In this document: one piece after another, positions 61,651 to 64,000 of the stretch | Numbering within the stretch: position 1 is the first letter of the stretch | How the letters are laid out: the number at the start of each line of letters is the position of its first letter | Assembly: GCA_947396885.1 (NCBI GenBank) | Contig: OX377203.1 | Location: forward strand, 2,914,001 to 2,978,000 | Direction: 5' to 3' | Length of the DNA: 64,000 bases | Source: Heligmosomoides polygyrus polygyrus | Lineage: Eukaryota; Nematoda; Chromadorea; Rhabditida; Heligmosomidae | The notes under the pieces: generated by a model | Told to the model about the DNA's origin: nothing | What the model saw: only the letters and a program-made list of their open reading frames with translations | Databases searched by the model: none | Program-made: the position numbers and the translations under genes

Positions 61651-61829
61651 AGGCCTAGGTATACTCGAGAGCGTCCGCGAACGAGCAGGATTCGTGCCTG
61701 GACAGCCTCTACACCTGACCACTCGTCGCCGCGGGCGGGGGTGTTAGGGGCTGCGGCAAGTGGCCAGGTGTAAGTGCCCGGCACGATTCCTGCCCGTACG
61801 CGAAGTCCCGTGGTAGTATACCTTAAGCC
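61651..61829. mobile_element. Palindromic element with GGCCTAGGTATACTC ends
   Basis: Left 'GGCCTAGGTATACTCGAGAG' and right 'AGTATACCTTAAGCC'; inner pairs 'GTCCGCGAACGAGCAGGA'-like with 'TCCTGCCCGTACGCGAAG' and 'CAGCCTCTACACCTGACCAC' with 'GTGGCCAGGTGTAAG'. The only copy of this type seen here. Confidence 0.7.
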
Positions 61830-61832
61830 CGT

Positions 61833-61870
61833 TTATAGTTCGACGCCGGGCGACGCGATGCCATTTATTG
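61833..61870. repeat. MITE P end, half copy
   Basis: GCCCGTTTATAGTTCGACGC, one end only. Confidence 0.5.
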
Positions 61871-61929
61871 CAAAAGATGCTTTTTTAAAGAAGTCATACT
61901 AAGCTGTCACAACGATGGTTTGTTGCGAT

Positions 61930-62080
61930 CAAAACTTCTAGCGCCAGGCGGGACTCGAACCCGAACCTCCCTTTTACCGGGCGGGAATGCTCGACAAGAC
62001 GTAGAGCACTCTCATCCAGTCAGCAGGAGGCGCATGTTCGAGTCCCGCGTAGCGCTAGAGTTTTGATTGCAGCGACGCTT
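61930..62080. mobile_element. Head-to-head pair of SINE B heads
   Basis: The complement of 61935-61990 reads GGTTCGAGTCCCGCCTGGCG and CTAGAAGTTTTG; the plus strand at 62030-62075 reads TGTTCGAGTCCCGCGTAGCG and CTAGAGTTTTGATTGC. The two tRNA-like units oppose each other and form a palindrome. Confidence 0.7.
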
Positions 62081-62159
62081 CGTCGCTGTAACAGCTTACC
62101 ACCTCGATTCCAGCCATTTGAGACTTAAATAAATTGACCTAAAATTCAATTCATTATTT

Positions 62160-62640
62160 TTGTTCGAAAGATAAAATTTTTAAAAAATTATTACACTCAT
62201 TCGGGTAGCTGAACTGAAAGATTTCAAAGAAAGTGGTACCAAATTTTTCTTGAACGTAAGATTGTATTAACCATCTTGGAGAGTCTGTAGTTTAACCTAT
62301 AAGAAGCTCGTTTCAACATGGAAGACATTCATTTGATTTTAGAAACATCATTTTTCTTTAGGTGAGTGTTCAATTTGACGTGAAAAAGCTGGACATTTTA
62401 AAGAGTTTGGCTCAGGAAGCATTTTTTCCGCTCAAAATCACCTTGAAAACTGTTATGTGCGCCTTTTCCTTGCCGATGGATATTAAGAGACTGCGTTCTA
62501 TTAAAAATCTGATGAATCATTGCGTTTGAAATCACCGAAAGCGAATTCGACATTGCGTCGTTTCACAAGCATTGATTCCCTGATGAAAGCGTTGGGATTT
62601 TCAAAAAAAGCATTCGATTAGAGCTGGGTTTGGCGGATAT
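62160..62640. repeat. Family D repeat
   Basis: 'GGTACCAAATTTTTCTTGAA', 'CTTGGAGAGTCTGTAGTTTA', 'ATTTTAGAAACATCATTTTT' and 'TTCAATTTGACGTGAAAAAG' recur at 44440-44560 and 60690-60990. Non-coding. Confidence 0.6.
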
Positions 62641-63490
62641 ATTGCACGACAATACAATGTCTGATCAAGGATTCATTCGTGACGATCTTTGAAAGGTGTG
62701 CAGACGGTGCAAGAAGTATTGAATAACTGCCACCCGTTCAGGTTTAACAGCTTCTGTTTAGCCTCCGTTTAACCGATCCTTCCCAGAAGACTTTCTGATA
62801 GCGGCTGTGATTTGAATGCGAAACAACAGATCAGCTCGGCTATGGGTCGCCAGGCCGCTTCGGTTGACCTCCATTGTGCAGAGCAGATTTCAAAGCGTCC
62901 TTAGAGGCTCATAGGTAGGTAGGTTTCTTACTGGATTTTTTTCTGTTTCCTAATCTGAGATGGCCTTTCTCTGCAAAAAAAAACTGCAAATTGAAGAAGG
63001 ACTACTTCCGCACGATCCGTGCGAACAAGTTGACCCCCCTCGGTTCGTGCGCGTCGACTGCCCTGCATGGGCCACCCGTGTGCCCCTTGCTTTGCCCTTG
63101 GCCGCCTAACTGTTGTTGTTCGTTTTTCAGCTCTGCTTTCATTTACTAGTTATACTCTACTAAAGTGGATCTCATTTGTTTTATGACAGTCCTGGCCCCC
63201 CTATAAATCCAGTAGCGAGAAGTTCTTTCCTTCTCCACGGCCCTTCTTTCTTTTGCTTTGCCTCCTTTGATTTTCGACGAAGTTACAACTCATAACGTCT
63301 AGGTGTGCTAAAAACTGTAGTAGTATGTATGCTTCTAAAAAGCTGTAGCAATCCAAATGCGATAGAAATTCTTCGGTAACACGTACTGTTGGAAAACGCA
63401 GGTGTTCTGCCTTTTAAATGCGCAAAACATTGAGTGATGATAAGCAATTAAAATTTAGTATTTGGTATTATACAACCAGAGCGATGTTGT
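62641..63490. other. Unassigned stretch
   Basis: No recognised gene or RNA. 63000-63110 is GC-rich, and the rest has no feature that I can support. Confidence 0.25.
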
Positions 63491-63550
63491 TAGGTTGGCT
63501 GGAAAGTTCTGGTGGTTTCAGTGCTATTAATTCCACAATTCGAGTTCTTC
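63491..63550. repeat. Solitary mariner-type end
   Basis: TTAGGTTGGCTGGAAAGTTC preceded by TTG; this resembles mariner inverted repeats (compare TTAGGT..CCGGAAAGTTT at 43294). No opposite end is visible before the window stops. Confidence 0.45.
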
Positions 63551-63639
63551 TGTGATGGTTTCGTCGCTCAGGGGAAGTCTGCAGCTGGGTTCTGCCCTAT
63601 TTGAACGCGGAAGCTGGAAAAGTGCGCAGAAGTGAGAAA

Positions 63640-63950
63640 AGTGCGCCTGCAAATGATGTAGACGTCGAAACTCCTAAAATCTCAGCCAGCCAGTTGAAAT
63701 GCAGAGAACGACGCATCGCTGGAGAACCGAATCCCCCGACCTCCATTGCATCAAGCAACGCCACTATCCACTGCGCCGCGATCCGCTTGCAGGAGTGAAA
63801 TCACAGGCGTACAAGCCTCAGCGCAGTCATGCACATCTATCGAATGTCCACGTACACGCCGACACTATCCGCGACGCCACGGCAGCAGCCGTGCGCTACA
63901 GTATCCTGCAAATGTGCACATCAAGGCCCAGTTGCAGACTGGTGCAATGT
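63640..63950 (-). mobile_element. SINE family C
   Basis: The complement reads TCGCGGCGCAGTGGATAGTG (63781 downward), GGAGGTCGGGGGATTCGGTT, then 'CATTTCAACTGGCTGGCTGA'. The extra 5' part (63800-63950, 'GATAGTGTCGGCGTGTACGT', 'GGACATTCGATAGATG') matches the leader of the copies at 15190, 52850 and 56880. Confidence 0.7.
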
Positions 63951-64000
63951 AGCGTTTGGCACTAGTTAAAAGTTTCGACTCCATCGACAAGACTTCGGTT

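Noticed and set aside
63601..63965. Three overlapping plus-strand frames at the window end
   Set aside because: They lie entirely within a minus-strand family C SINE.

Overview
The window looks like a gene-poor, repeat-dense piece of a clade V (strongylid, hookworm-like) nematode genome. The support is short introns with TTTCAG/TTTTAG acceptors, the nematode SL1 leader sequence at three places, an elongator tRNA-Met, mariner and RTE elements of the kind known in hookworms, and protein exons that read like Caenorhabditis orthologues. Species cannot be fixed from sequence alone. All protein comparisons are from memory, and no search was run.

Host genes. (1) Minus strand 22848 to 10393: a 16-exon S9-family serine peptidase (DPF-6-like). 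Every exon joint keeps phase and gives 676 aa with signal peptide and Ser513/Asp601/His633 triad; intron 13 is 5.8 kb and full of repeats. (2) Plus strand 53551 to 61446: an 8-exon hydroxypyruvate isomerase-like gene (259 aa, Glu140/Glu238) whose second intron appears to be GC-AG and holds 3.7 kb of repeats. (3) Minus strand 52380 to 49271: the 3' part of an unrecognised three-exon gene, divergent from (2). (4) tRNA-Met(CAT) at 9622-9694.

Layout. 1-4700: CR1/Jockey-like LINE 3' ends, one split by a 1.08 kb palindromic mariner-like element, then a second foldback. 5.5-6.7 kb: a dead mariner with both ends. 8.7-9.4 kb: a minus-strand LINE remnant. 9.6-22.9 kb: tRNA-Met and the peptidase gene, with an SL1-headed retrocopy (TLF-1-like), SINEs, duplicated repeat blocks and many short palindromic MITEs in its introns. 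23-24.1 kb: foldback element. 25.5-29 kb: a complete, uninterrupted RTE LINE with 10-bp target duplications. 29-35 kb: a SINE thicket plus a tandem pair of SL1-headed segments. 35.9-37.2 kb: a complete, uninterrupted mariner. 38-46.6 kb: SINEs, two 5'-truncated RTE copies and a decayed mariner. 47.5-48.9 kb: AT-rich tandem array. 49-64 kb: the two divergent genes with an internally deleted mariner, foldbacks, palindromic MITEs, G-tract repeats and SINEs in their introns.

The genes do not form a pathway or operon. The main interest is in the repeats: retrocopies that kept the trans-spliced leader, a family of hairpin MITEs whose interiors differ between copies but stay self-complementary, a chimeric SINE, and tRNA-like SINEs lying inside two unrelated inverted-repeat pairs.
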